Below the pieces are notes generated by a model that saw only the letters and a program-made list of their open reading frames with translations, had not been told where the DNA came from and made no database searches. From Heliocidaris tuberculata (lineage: Eukaryota > Echinodermata > Echinoidea > Camarodonta > Echinometridae), in NCBI GenBank assembly GCA_025618425.1, contig CM046837.1, forward strand, positions 24,459,488 through 24,523,487: a stretch of 64,000 nt of DNA, written 5' to 3'. The first letter of the stretch is position 1; each line of letters begins with the position of its first letter. Below, one piece after another: positions 36,424-49,200 of this stretch. The position numbers and the translations under genes were made by a program.

Positions 36424-39276
36424 GGTGCAGGAAAAAAAAAAAGAGAGAAAAAAAGGCCTGATAGGACCAATCCCCCTCACTGGCACTGTTAATTGACATT
36501 AATAATAATAATACCTGCATTTATATGGCGCCTTTCCAGTTAGTAACTGATCAATGCGCTTTACAGTGTATTATTACCCCGGTCATTGGATCCAGTTACG
36601 ATTCTGCACTTATAGTGCACATTCTCCACTCCACTAGGGAGCATTCCAGTCTGGCGGCCATTTCACAGGCGCACATATACTATTCCAGTCACAATGACAT
36701 TCGCATCCTACCGGGTACCCACTTAACACCTGGGTGGAGAGTGGCAAATATACTATTAATACATGGTTGGGAGTGTGTTAGTGCGATCTGGCAACACAAA
36801 GGTTTTTATCGTGGTGTACTAACGCACGAGGCGTAGCCGAGTGTGTTAGACACCACGATAAAAACCTGCGTGTTGCTGGATCGCACTAACGCACGAACTC
36901 ACAACCATGTATTAATAGTTTTATAAAATGGGTTTACAATCCTGGTGTTTTCCTGGTCAGCTCTCCGTGCGTTATCACTTTTTTTTGCACGGTCACGTGG
37001 TGTTATTTGACCAATCAGGATGGCTACATTCTTGAACCCGTTTTATAATGTAGATTAATGCCTTGCCAAAGGACATTAGTGCCGCAGCGGGACTCGAACC
37101 AGAGACCACGACACCTCTACATTGACATTTCATTCATCTCGTAAGATAGGTATGCCCCAATCATGCCAGTGCTCATTAATGGTTAAGCTTAGGCCCACGC
37201 TACGTCACTGATCTTGACATTTCGATGGGCTCTTCCCGTTTATAGTATTTGCTTGTCTTTTCGAAAATTTACATTACCAGGGAGAGATAGCAGTTAATCC
37301 ATTTGGGAGGACAGCAGGGGCGTCGCTAGGAGGGGAGGGGGTGCGGGGTGTCACACCCCCACTCAAAATTGCTGTCGGCAAATGCGCCACCGCTGTCGCC
37401 GAAAAAAAAAAAGAAGTGGAAAAAAGGGAGAGGGAAGAGGAAATACAAACGGAAAAGGAGAAAAGAGAAAGAAGAAGGGGAGAAAAAAGAAAAATGAAAA
37501 GGGAAAGGAAGGAAAAAACAGAAAGAAAAGAAGGAAATGAATAGGGAAGGGAAGGAAAGAAAAAGAATAAAACAAAATGGCTATTGGATAGCAGCGAGGT
37601 GCAGAATATCCACATATTTGGAGAGTGAGGTTCCCGGATAATTTTGTTACTTCTGTATGTTACTTCTGTACATTTACACTACGAAAAGTAAATTAAAGAA
37701 ACAAAGAAGGAAAAACTTGCCAATTTTGTTGGTCGCTCGCTCGCAAAACCACTGGAAAATTAAATATTCGGGCAAAAGGAGTCTCCCTTCGGAACGGGTT
37801 GGAGCCCCCCCCGAGGATTTTCAAAATTCCGATAACCACCACTTCATATTCGGGCAGCGAGATGCCAGAATATCCACATATTTGGGCTGCGAGGTTCATG
37901 GTAATTATTTAACTTCTGTACATTTTCACTTCGGAAATATTCGGGCAAAAGGCGTCACCCCGGCCCCTTGCGAAAATGGGCCAGTATAATCAAGATTTCT
38001 ACATCTGCAGTATATGGGGGGGGGGGGCAGATTAGGTTGCAGCATTTTTGTCCGCAAATTTCGGAGTCACCCCCCCCCCCCCATTCAAAATGTTCTAGCG
38101 ACGCCCCTGTAGGAGAGGGTGAACGTGAACGTTAACTAGAAGGGCACTAATAACGATCCCTATTAACCCCCCCCCCCTTGTCCCTTCTAATCTATTTTTG
38201 CAATACGAAAAGCGATTAACATCCTCCTCCCTCTCAGCAGATGGCGCTTTTCACTTACTACATCAGGAATATCAAGCCGAAAATCGGGACCGTTGCCACA
38301 ATTTCCAATGTCCTCCAGGAGCGAAGAAAATTAGCCAGCAGTCCAAGACAAACGTACCCAATGGCAAAAGGAATCACGAAAATGATCCCCGCTATGTTCC
38401 TCTTAGATGGTCCAGAGAACTCAGTTGCTGTATTACAAGAATATATAATGATATGTAAAAAAATTAACTTAAAGGCATTGATTAACTTTGCCCAGGATTG
38501 AAAAAAAAAATCATTTAAAGTGAATCGATTAAACAAACCCTCACCCATCGATATATCGAATACAATCATTGTAACCTAGGCTTATAGGTGTAAAAAGCCG
38601 GGGGTCAGGGCAACCGTCACCTGTTATCAAAATGCACCAACAATGATATCGACATAATCAGGAGTCAAAATTTTTGCTCGGTCACTTCGCTCTCTCACAA
38701 ATTTTAGAAACTAAAGATTTGTTTTGTATAATCGGGCAGATCTGCCAAAACAAAGAATGACCCCACGCGTGTCCTAGGATTTGCCGAGCTACTTACCTGT
38801 TATGTACATAGAAAGTGGGGGGGGGGGGGGGGGATCAATGCATCTCACCTATGATGAAAGCGATGATGTACATTGATATTGTGGCGCACCCCTGAGCAAA
38901 ACGAATGACAGTGAACACCCACCAATTCGGTGAGAAGGCGAGAGCGATGCCGGATACGAGACGGAGAATGATGCAAATCATCAACGACCACCATCGTCCA
39001 ATACTGTATGTAATGTATAAACAAACACAATACACAAAAGTATAATAGGTGGAGGGTAGAGATATAGTATGACGCCATATTTCTGCATTTTACTCATTTC
39101 TCCCGATTAATGGCATTATTAACATGGTCTTTATCGACCCAGGGTATAACCTCATCAGTATTACTACTGCTCTTCCTGACGGGCTCTGATATTATTATTA
39201 CCCTGCATAATTGCCAGGTAATCAATTAAATACACGTTGGTCGGAAAGGATAAATGTGGGTTAAAAAAAAAAAAAG

Positions 39277-39310
<34 letters not shown>

Positions 39311-42300
39311 ATTGTCCAAGGATGTAAGCACCCAGCAACTGTATAATCGAACCCCCCGAATCGAACGTTAAAGTCAATAGCCTCCACCAATAAACCTGTT
39401 CACAAATATATTCAAATTGTATGCATACTTTTAAAACAAAGCTTGTCAGAGGCTTGTCAGACATAGCAACAAGTAGTGCATGCAAACTGGATTCCAAGTA
39501 TTGTAGTTCATTCGTTAATAACAGGTTAATGGATACCTCGTTACTAGGTCCCCAGGAAAGAAATATCCATAAATTTGAATAACTTTGTGAACAGGGGAGC
39601 GTTTCATCAAGTGTTTTGTCAGTGATTTTTACCGACTAATTTGCTCTCAGCCAATCAGATGCAGGGATTTCAGTAGCTTATAACAGTTGTCGGTAAAAAT
39701 CACTGACAAGACACTTGATGAAACGCTCCCCAGGTCTATTTAACACAGTGCCCCCAATCACTATTTGAAACACAATGTCCAGAAAGTTATCACGGTAATC
39801 GGAAGCAAGAGTGTATGGATATTGAAATGGTTTGGAGCTTCTTTGATATTACGCCTTTGGTCATGATGATTGCCATACTTTCATTAATTCGTACCTTTGG
39901 TAACACACTACCAAAAGTATTTTCATCATTCTAATTAAAAAAAAAAAAAGAACAATTATACGGAATATTTATAAGTTTTCTTAAAACTTTCACCTGTGTT
40001 ACCTACTTACATTTTAAGACGAAGTGATAAACAATCGAGTGCTTTCACCACCGTACCAAAATATTAATTAGTACCTTTAACGATTATGGTATTTGGTATT
40101 CCAATTGTAACTCGATGGGCTATATTATTTTATACCTGATGGCTTAGAATCAATTATGCTTGTGAATAACCACAGGGAAACTATGAACCTCAATCCTTTC
40201 CGATGGACTGAGTAATTGAGGATCATGAACTACTTACAAAACAACATTTAGTGTATTGACCCAATTTATAAGTAGAATAACTGTTCTACTGTTCATGGTA
40301 GCTTGTACACCAGTTTCAATTTCACTTAATGTGACTAGGTGATAAGAAATCAATTAGTATGGTAGATAAGCCACAGGGGACCTCCAAGCTATCATAAAGA
40401 TCGGGGGCGTTGATCCCTCTTCAAGACGTTTCTATTTTGGATACACATATCATCCCGACATCATTTTGTGGATAACTGCATCCCTCACACAGAAATGACG
40501 TGCTCGTGGTGGGAATTTATTTATTTAGAAACTCGCCGACTTTAAATCGAGCCCTTGTTATCTCGACACCATTGCTCCATCTACTAATCAGAAGCTATTG
40601 CTCCGTCCATCATGTCCACTAGAGTCCATTTATCAGTTACGACATGGACGTCCTATTTAAAAAATAACAAATGGCGTTCGAATTCTTTCTATTTAGAACT
40701 CTCAGGTGTCCATCGGAATTGAAAAGAATTGTTGCGTAACCATGGTAACAGTGGAAGCAAAATAGCATTCAAACCCTGAGTTGTCGTAACTCTTCCATAA
40801 AGTGACTCAAATGTCCACTGTCTTAGTCATACTGCCTTCTTATTATTTTTATTCTTTTTAATCACGGGATTCCCAGCTATCAAAATTATTGACTCTACAT
40901 TCCAATCCCTTCCTTTTGTGTGAATCTGTTTGTAACAATGTGAGATGTAGGTCAAGTTCTTTCCTGCAAATGTAATTGTAAAGCATTCCTGGTTTCCTTT
41001 TTTCCCATCTTGTATGTAATGAGTGTTTCCTAAGTCAATCTTGACTCTCACTTGTACCATATCTTATTTTAGGGTCAGTTCGTGTCAGATCACCCAATGG
41101 GTTAAACTCTACCCCCTTCAAAGTGGCCAGAATTTGGTATATGGGGTAATCGACTCTTCCCAAGCTAAAATTTTAAAGGGCCCATGCCAAACAAATGCAT
41201 GTTGACTTTTGTTGATTTATGATACCCTGATCATCATTTATGTGGCAAAAAAAAAAAATCATATATTTCATAATTTTTCAGTATTTTTTCCTACGGATTA
41301 TTGGGATCCGCCCCCCCCCCCAAAAAAAAAACCAACTGCAAAATCAACATTCCCCTTGTGACATCACTAATTGTCAACACCATCCAGAAAATATCAACAT
41401 TTCAAGAGATATTGGTGTGTCGGATAGTCACTGTCAAGTGTTTTCTCATAACATCCTTCTACAAATACACCTTCACTTACCTTTCTTTGACAGGTGTATT
41501 GCATCATGCCATTGTGATAAAACACTTGACCCTTTGAAGGGGGTAGGGTTTAAACTTTTTTTTAAAAAAATGGGTGATTTGACACGGAATGACTTTATGT
41601 TTAGAAAGTCAAAGGCTACTAGTCTACATATTCCCGTTTCCCAGGCTCTAAGTATAAATTCCCACAAACGAACACACTAACACACGCACCCACATTAAAC
41701 CAGCACCCTCACCCACGCACCCATCCACTCTCTCCACTCTGCACTCAGTGCAACGGGATCAAAAAGACTTACATATCAGCTAGTGAACCAAAAACTAAGG
41801 ATCCAACAAAGTATCCTACGAAATACACCGACTGCGATACCTGGATGAGATCCTCCTTGCCGCAAACCAGATCAAACTATTTGGGGGTGAATGAGAAGTA
41901 TAAACGAGAGATGCCTTACAATATGATTAAGGGCTGCATGCAATCAGGCTATGCTGTAGCTTTCATGTATTCACAGTATATTCATAATGTCTGTTATTCA
42001 TTTTTCCAGTTTTGTTACTTGCTTTTATGATCATGACACTATCATTGGCTATATTCTTGGAAAATAATAGATGAATAGATAAATCAAATCTTGAATGAAA
42101 TCAAATGCCGATTATATATTTTGTCAATATATATTCAAGTTTCACATGTCTCAAATAATTATAACAAGAAAGCACGTGGCAGTTAAAAAAAATTAATCTA
42201 TTCATATTTCATTTTTTTAAATTTTATTTTTAAATTTATTTATTTTTTTAAATTTTTTTCTTTTTTATTTTCTTATTTATTTTTTAATTTTTATTTATTT

Positions 42301-43177
42301 ATTCATTTATTTATTTTATTTTATTTATTTATGATTATTTTTATTTATTTATTCATTTTTTATTTTTTAATTTATTAATTTTTTTTTTTTATTTTTTTTA
42401 TTTTATTTTTTATTTTTTTGGGGGGGTAATATATCGTGATATTCTTGGCTCTCCAAAACAGACTCAAAACAGAATCGTGCCTCAGAGAGATAACTCTAAA
42501 TACAATTAATCTATACATTACTTTATTTCGTTTTAATAGCGGCGGCCACAGCCCAAGAGACCGACATTCCACGAGGTCAAAAATGTCAGTCTTGAGGGAG
42601 GGTTCAGATTCTGATTCAGATTCAGATTTATTGACTGTTTTCAATCATATTAAAATAATACTGTAGTACATAACATAAAATAAATACAATAACAATAATG
42701 TAACAATGATGTTTTTCCATAGATATGGGCACATAATCAAATATCAATAAGTAAAGTATATGATGCACAAATATTGACCTAAGTGATGTTGAAAACAGTT
42801 GGACACGTTTAAAAGCAAAGCTTGTATATTAAATGTCGAGAAAATTATGTAACTAAATCACGATTGGGTCGTTCATACTTCATTAATAATAAATTCATAA
42901 AGCATCATTACGATAAGCGAATTATTGATAAGAGAGAATTGATAAGGGAGTTGAGGTAGAAGGACAATTGCCTCAACCCACAAGAAAAACTAAAGTGTGA
43001 AAGTAAAGTGAAGGTGCAAGACAGTGTAGAAACAAAAGAAAATGAAGAGAAGGAGGATGGAGGAAGGAGGACAGTGAAGGAAAATGAGTGTGTCTGTGTG
43101 TGAGAAGAAGGGAGAGAGAGGGCAGGAAAAAGGAGGGGTGAAAAGGGAGTAAGACAGATAAGAGAAATGGGGGGGGG

Positions 43178-43213
<36 letters not shown>

Positions 43214-46200
43214 TAGATAGATAGAGGTGGGTCCTGCTCGCTCAGTTTGAATTCATGGCATTTGGTTGAAGAAGATGTTTTTTTCAACTTGCTTTTGAAA
43301 CCTTTTTATACTTTGGGAGTTGATAATATCGCTGCTAAGTGAGTTCCAGTATTTCGGGCAGTAGAAAGAAACGTTTTTGTGTGCAAAAAGATTGCGGGTG
43401 CGGGGAAGGTGGAAACGGTTGGACTGTCTAGTTGAGTATTTATGCATGGAAATGTTTCTTGTGAACATGTTAATGAAAGCGTGTGGAAGTTCGTTTTTAT
43501 TCAATTTATACATGAATTGTCCTGTTTGAAAAGAAATAAATCTGGAAACTTTAGTGTTTTTTATTCGTAAAATAAAGCATCGCTTTGTAAACGAACTGGA
43601 GCATTATGCATTATCGTTTAATATGATTTTCTTTTGTAAGATAGTAATTTTATCGTTAAAGATATTTATTACCGTTACCCCAAGCCATTATTCCATAATC
43701 ATGATAAGGTAATATTAGTGAAAAACATATAGTATGAAAAGTGTAGTCCTTAATGGGAAGAAATATTTGAGTTCATTCATTATTCCAATATTCCCGGAAA
43801 TAATTTTGGATATATTCTGTATGTGCATGTTCCAGTTAAGTTTATCGTCACTAGACAGACAGCCCACGAGACCGACAGCTCAACAGACCGACGATGTCGG
43901 TCTCATGGGCTTTCTGACATCTTTTTGGAGACCCATGAAACCCATGGGACCGATTCTTCCCCTATGTATTTCTTTGTTGCTGTTGTTTGGTTTTTTGTCT
44001 CGTGGGCTGTTGGTCTTAAGGGACGCCGGTCTCGTGAAACTTTTGGAATCATCTTCCTTTCTATATTGTCTGATGTATTTCTTTGTTTTTTCGGTCTCAT
44101 TGGGCTGTCGGTCTAGTGAGAATGTCGGTCTCGTGGGCTGTCGTTCTACCGATATGACCCCTTTCAAAACTAGGACTGCTTTCATTTCCGTTCATAAATC
44201 ATTCTATTCAGGAGATTATTCGGATTTACGATGTTTGATAGTCGTAAAGTCAATATAATACTGCAATATAATGTCTAAAGGCAAAAATCATAAATCATAT
44301 TGTTTGTACATAGAAATATGGGTGTCTAGCTGTAAAAAGTCGTTTGACGCAGGACTAGTAGCATAATGAGATCAAAAGACAAGTCCCTCCTGGTAACTCA
44401 AAACATTCAATCTCAACAGACCGCTTCTGTAATGTATACAAATTTTTGCAAATATATTCTCTGAGCACCGAGCTATTCCGTTAACCTGCTTTTTATAAAT
44501 GAGCCTCAATGCTTGGAATCCAGTTTGCATACATTATTTGTTGCTATGTCCGGCAAGCCTCCGGCAAGCTTTCAGGGTGTCAAGAACAACCTTTGTTGGA
44601 AAGGTATGTATAAAATTTGCATACATTACCGAAGCGGTCTATTTTATGGCACTCACTCTTTTTATAAAATGGCATCCGCCGAATAGACCGGTCCGGTAAT
44701 GTATTAAAATTTTATACATACCTTTCAAACAAAGGTCGATCTTGACAACCTGAAAGCTTGCCCGAGGCTTGCTGGACTTAGCAACAAGTAATATATGCAA
44801 ACTGGATTTCAAGCATTAAGGCTCATTTATAAAAAGCAGGTTAATGGAATAGCTCGTCACTATAGGTGCTTGGAGAAGAAATGTGCATAAATTTGTATAC
44901 ATTACAGAACCAGTCTATTATGAAATAGCCTACCCGATATGGTAAAACACGAAAATTCAACAGAGTCATTCAAGACTCTGTTGAAAATCCTCTTCATCAA
45001 TTGATATTTGATCATTCCTTTAGGCTGTTTGGTAGATTCTATGACATACATAACATGGGCCGCGGAACCACCTCCCCCCCCCCCCCCCCCCACACACGCA
45101 CACGTCACACTCTTTTTGGGTAGACACGTGTCATAAAACCTCGGAAAAAAGGTTCGAAAATTGTTATTAATGAGTAAAATCAAATAAGCCCCCCCCCCCC
45201 CCCACTTTCAAAAACGCTCCGCGGCCCCTGTATAATCTTCTCCATGTTCTACTTTACTGAACTTTAAAAATTTCTTGATAGTGTAAAATTATTCAATTAA
45301 GATATGCTTAGAAATAACGATTTGTTAAACGAAATTCTACGATAATTTTTGTTTGTAATTTGCCACTGCAACTAGTTTGTAATTGATTATTTGATTCTAT
45401 GTAATTATTGATTCTTTGTCAGTAATTATTTGATTCTTTGTAAGAAATTATTTGATTCTTTATTATAAGTTCATGTACTAGACATGTTTCTTTTCTATCC
45501 TGCCTTATCTCGTTATATATTTTCTTCTTTAAGCGCATAGGGACTTTCTTAATTAAGTGATATGCGCTATAGAAGCAACGTTCATTACTATTACTATCAT
45601 TATTACTCAACAAAAAATGAAATGGGGCGTATACCCCCCCCCCCCCCCTCCCAAGTCCCCATCCCCCAATTTCAAGGCCTAGGGGAAAATTGGTAAACAA
45701 CACGGTTAAAGCTCATAGATAGTCTCGGTAGCAAAATTCATACTGGCAAGAAACTTATTTAACATAGTCACATACTATACTCCTTTTATCATAAGACACA
45801 TGTACGAGATTATTTAACATTCCATTCACGATTTCGAACAAATTTTAGTGTAAATATCTGTACTAAACGCTTGGTAACGGCTTTTCACTGCCTCACGCTA
45901 AGACCATATCCACCCGAAGGTTCCCCGCACAATGAACCCAGCGTTTCGCACTATGTGTAGCGTATTCTATACACACAGCAATCCTCATGTGAGTAGTGTG
46001 TGTGGCCGTTGTTTTAATTTACATCCCCTCTTTTTTGGGCCAGGGATTTTTATTACTTTTCACCTTTCATTCAATAAATATTTCACTTGAGGAGGAAAAA
46101 ACTTCACAGCATCTTAGTTATGTTAGTACCCTGCTATTTATTAAGTAAAATCAAAGAAATCTCACGAAAAGTTTTTGAGGGCTTCCCAAAACTATCTGTT

Positions 46201-49200
46201 ACCTTTAAGCAATTTAAACGATATGCCACTGAGAAGTGGCTATATAAAACGATGCATTCGTTGGTGAAAACGAAATATTTTTTTTGCAAATTTGATTGTA
46301 GAAAACCAAAGTAAAAATAATTTTTCACTATTTTGCTAATCTCCATCATATCAGAAACGATTGGACTCTTGTGTTTTGAAGGTCACTACCTGTAAGCTCT
46401 TTTAAATCGTCATGTAGGAGTTCAAAATCACCTGACAAAAAGTGTCCTTGACACATAGATGCTCCAGACACAACGTACACGTGCGTGGCCTGGGCAAAGT
46501 TTAACATGCACATGTGAGATGTGTTAACACAGAGAACTACATTCTCTCTATTTACCTTGTTCTAGTTACCTCTATCCTTGGGGCTACCAGTCATAGTGGG
46601 TATTTTTCCAACTTGGTGAGGTTAGATATAGGTGCTTATGTATATATGTCCAGGTTCAAGGTATTTCGTCCCAAGTTATACCGACTAATCAAATATTTTA
46701 ATACATACCTTAAAAATGGTCTTGTTAAATTGATAGACAAACTATAAATTCAATCATACCAGATATCAAGGAAAAGTGTACCCTCGATGGTAATTATGTA
46801 AATCAGTCCACAATACTTGGAAAATGACCGAATACCACTGAACGCAAAACTGTTACAGCATAGAGTAAAATTTTGCTGCCATATTAAAGATCATCTTCCA
46901 ACTGCATACCTTGCATATTGAAGTATTGTGTTCGTTTTTCGAGGTACCATGATTGGGGACTTCCCCTCATTTTAACATTTCATTCAATGGTTCTACATTA
47001 ATTTGTCCTGTGTCCCATTTATGTAACAAGGTTAAGGAGTCCTATTAGATTTTATTCCCATTGGTCCTACCTACCATTAGTCCTATATCTCATGAGAGTT
47101 TAGTGTTAGGATTGAGAATAGAATTTGGTTTGGTTGAACTAGCTATAGTGGCAAGAGAAGGTAGAATCAATGAATGAGACACATTACTCTAGCAGGTTAA
47201 CCGATTTTTATACCATAATTCAAAGAACTACACAACATTGGAGTACATCTCTTTCTCCTACTGATGACTCGATACAGGTATAGGTCATAAGATATGAATG
47301 TGTCTGCCTTTTGGTTTAGTTTTGAGAAACGAATAATGTGAAGTTAATGATTCAAAACATCAAACACGGAATAAAGTAAGGTAATATCCCATGGGTGTCG
47401 CTCCTGGGGGGGGGGGGGGGTTATATATCCCCCAAACATTTGAGGTGGGGTTGGCCTGTATTATCACCCCCAATATTTTGTGATAAAATAAATAAACTAA
47501 TAATTATCCAAACTCATTATGTTTGATCTTAAAAATACCAACACATTTGTAATGATTCGAAGTAATGAAATAAGAAACACCATAATTTCAATGCGAAAAT
47601 ATAAGAAAATTCGTTCGCTCACATTGTTGTTGTGGGAGGGGTATCCCCTCTCCCACACCCTCGCCGGTTATCCCCCAATCACGAACTCGGATCGACACCC
47701 CGTCAAATTCTCTTGCTCGTGGGGCAAATAGCTTAGAGCAATAATATTGATCAGAACTGATAACATGGATATAGGACTACTGTTTACATGGTATAAATGA
47801 TAACCCCTCGCAAACTATTTTGTAAACAATGCAATACGAGAACTTACATCAGTAACTATGGACGATTTGTACTGACTCGTATCATAGATCCAGCCCTGAT
47901 CACATTTCATAGTCTCTGTCGCTCCGCTGCTGTAGTTGGACGGGTCTATCCCGGGCCAGAATCCCACTCCTGACACGTTATATTTCTCACATTGTGCGTA
48001 CTCCAGCTCACCATCTGACGTGTAGTTGGACGGAATGCTTGCCTGCTTTTTGAGTAATTCACACTCATCGTATGCAAGTTCCTCCTCAATACATTCCCAT
48101 TCTGTTGTCTGTGCATGGGAAAGAAAAGAATTCATTCTTTAAAAAGGTCGTAAACCACTGATCGACAGATACTTTGTCTTTGTGACTATCGTAATTTCTG
48201 TGACGTGAAACAATATTCTGGACAAAATCAAATATAATTATGCATTCTCCTGGGGGGTAGTCCTGGGGGTAATTGTCCGGATGTAGTTGTCCTGGGGGGT
48301 AGTTGTCCTAGGGGGTAGTTGTCCAGGGGGTAGTTGTCCGGATACGCCAAACACTATACCTAACCCCAATCCTAACATTAAACATTACCTAAAACCCTAA
48401 TTTTCATAAGTCCAAAATGGCGCCTGGTAGCCATATCAAAACCCAACTATTGAACTACATTTTACATACTTGTGTGTGATACCTGTATAGGGGTTTTGAG
48501 GTATAATTCATTTTTAATGCTATTTTTTAAAGTTGACGTCAACTTTAGGTTCTAAAGGTCAGATAAGGGTCAAATTAGTTATCTGTGGATATGGCGGTGC
48601 ATATTATGTTTGAAGTTTGAAGTTTGAGGTTTATTTGTTAACTTTTACATCATGTGATACATACAAAACAATTAAGATTTTAATAACATAATTGTCACTT
48701 TCCAAACGTACAGGTTAAGAACTCAAATCAAGTACAATGTACGGAAAATAGGTAGAAAGTTTCGAGAGATATAGGAATGACTGGCAAAAAAGAAGAAAAT
48801 GTAAAATGTGTGGCGCCTAAATAAAAAGCATGTCTTTTAAATGACTAGGCTCCCGTATATAAAGTAACATTATAAGTAATGCTGGTTAGAATACAATAAA
48901 AAGCGAAACAGAATAGAAGTATCAGATTCATTAAACGTACAAGGAGAGCAAAGTTGAGAATGTGGAGTTAAGAAACGAAAAAGACGAAGGAGAAGAAGGA
49001 AAGAAAAGAAAAGGAGGACAAAAAGAAGAAAAAGAAAGGAGAAAAGGAAGAAGAAAAAAGAAGAAGAAGAAGAAGAAAACAAGGAGGAGAAGAATTGTAA
49101 AGACAGGACAGTGTAACACGAACAAAGTCTATGTGATCACCTGTACGATCCAGCATGATATTAATATTCATATACATGTACTTACTTAAAAGGTAACAAC

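Noticed and set aside
37274..37615. Phe/Leu/Ser-rich frames that look like membrane proteins
   Set aside because: They are translations of a purine/pyrimidine tract inside a hAT-like element. The same holds for frames at 48870-49276, 56655-56942 and 11931-12351.
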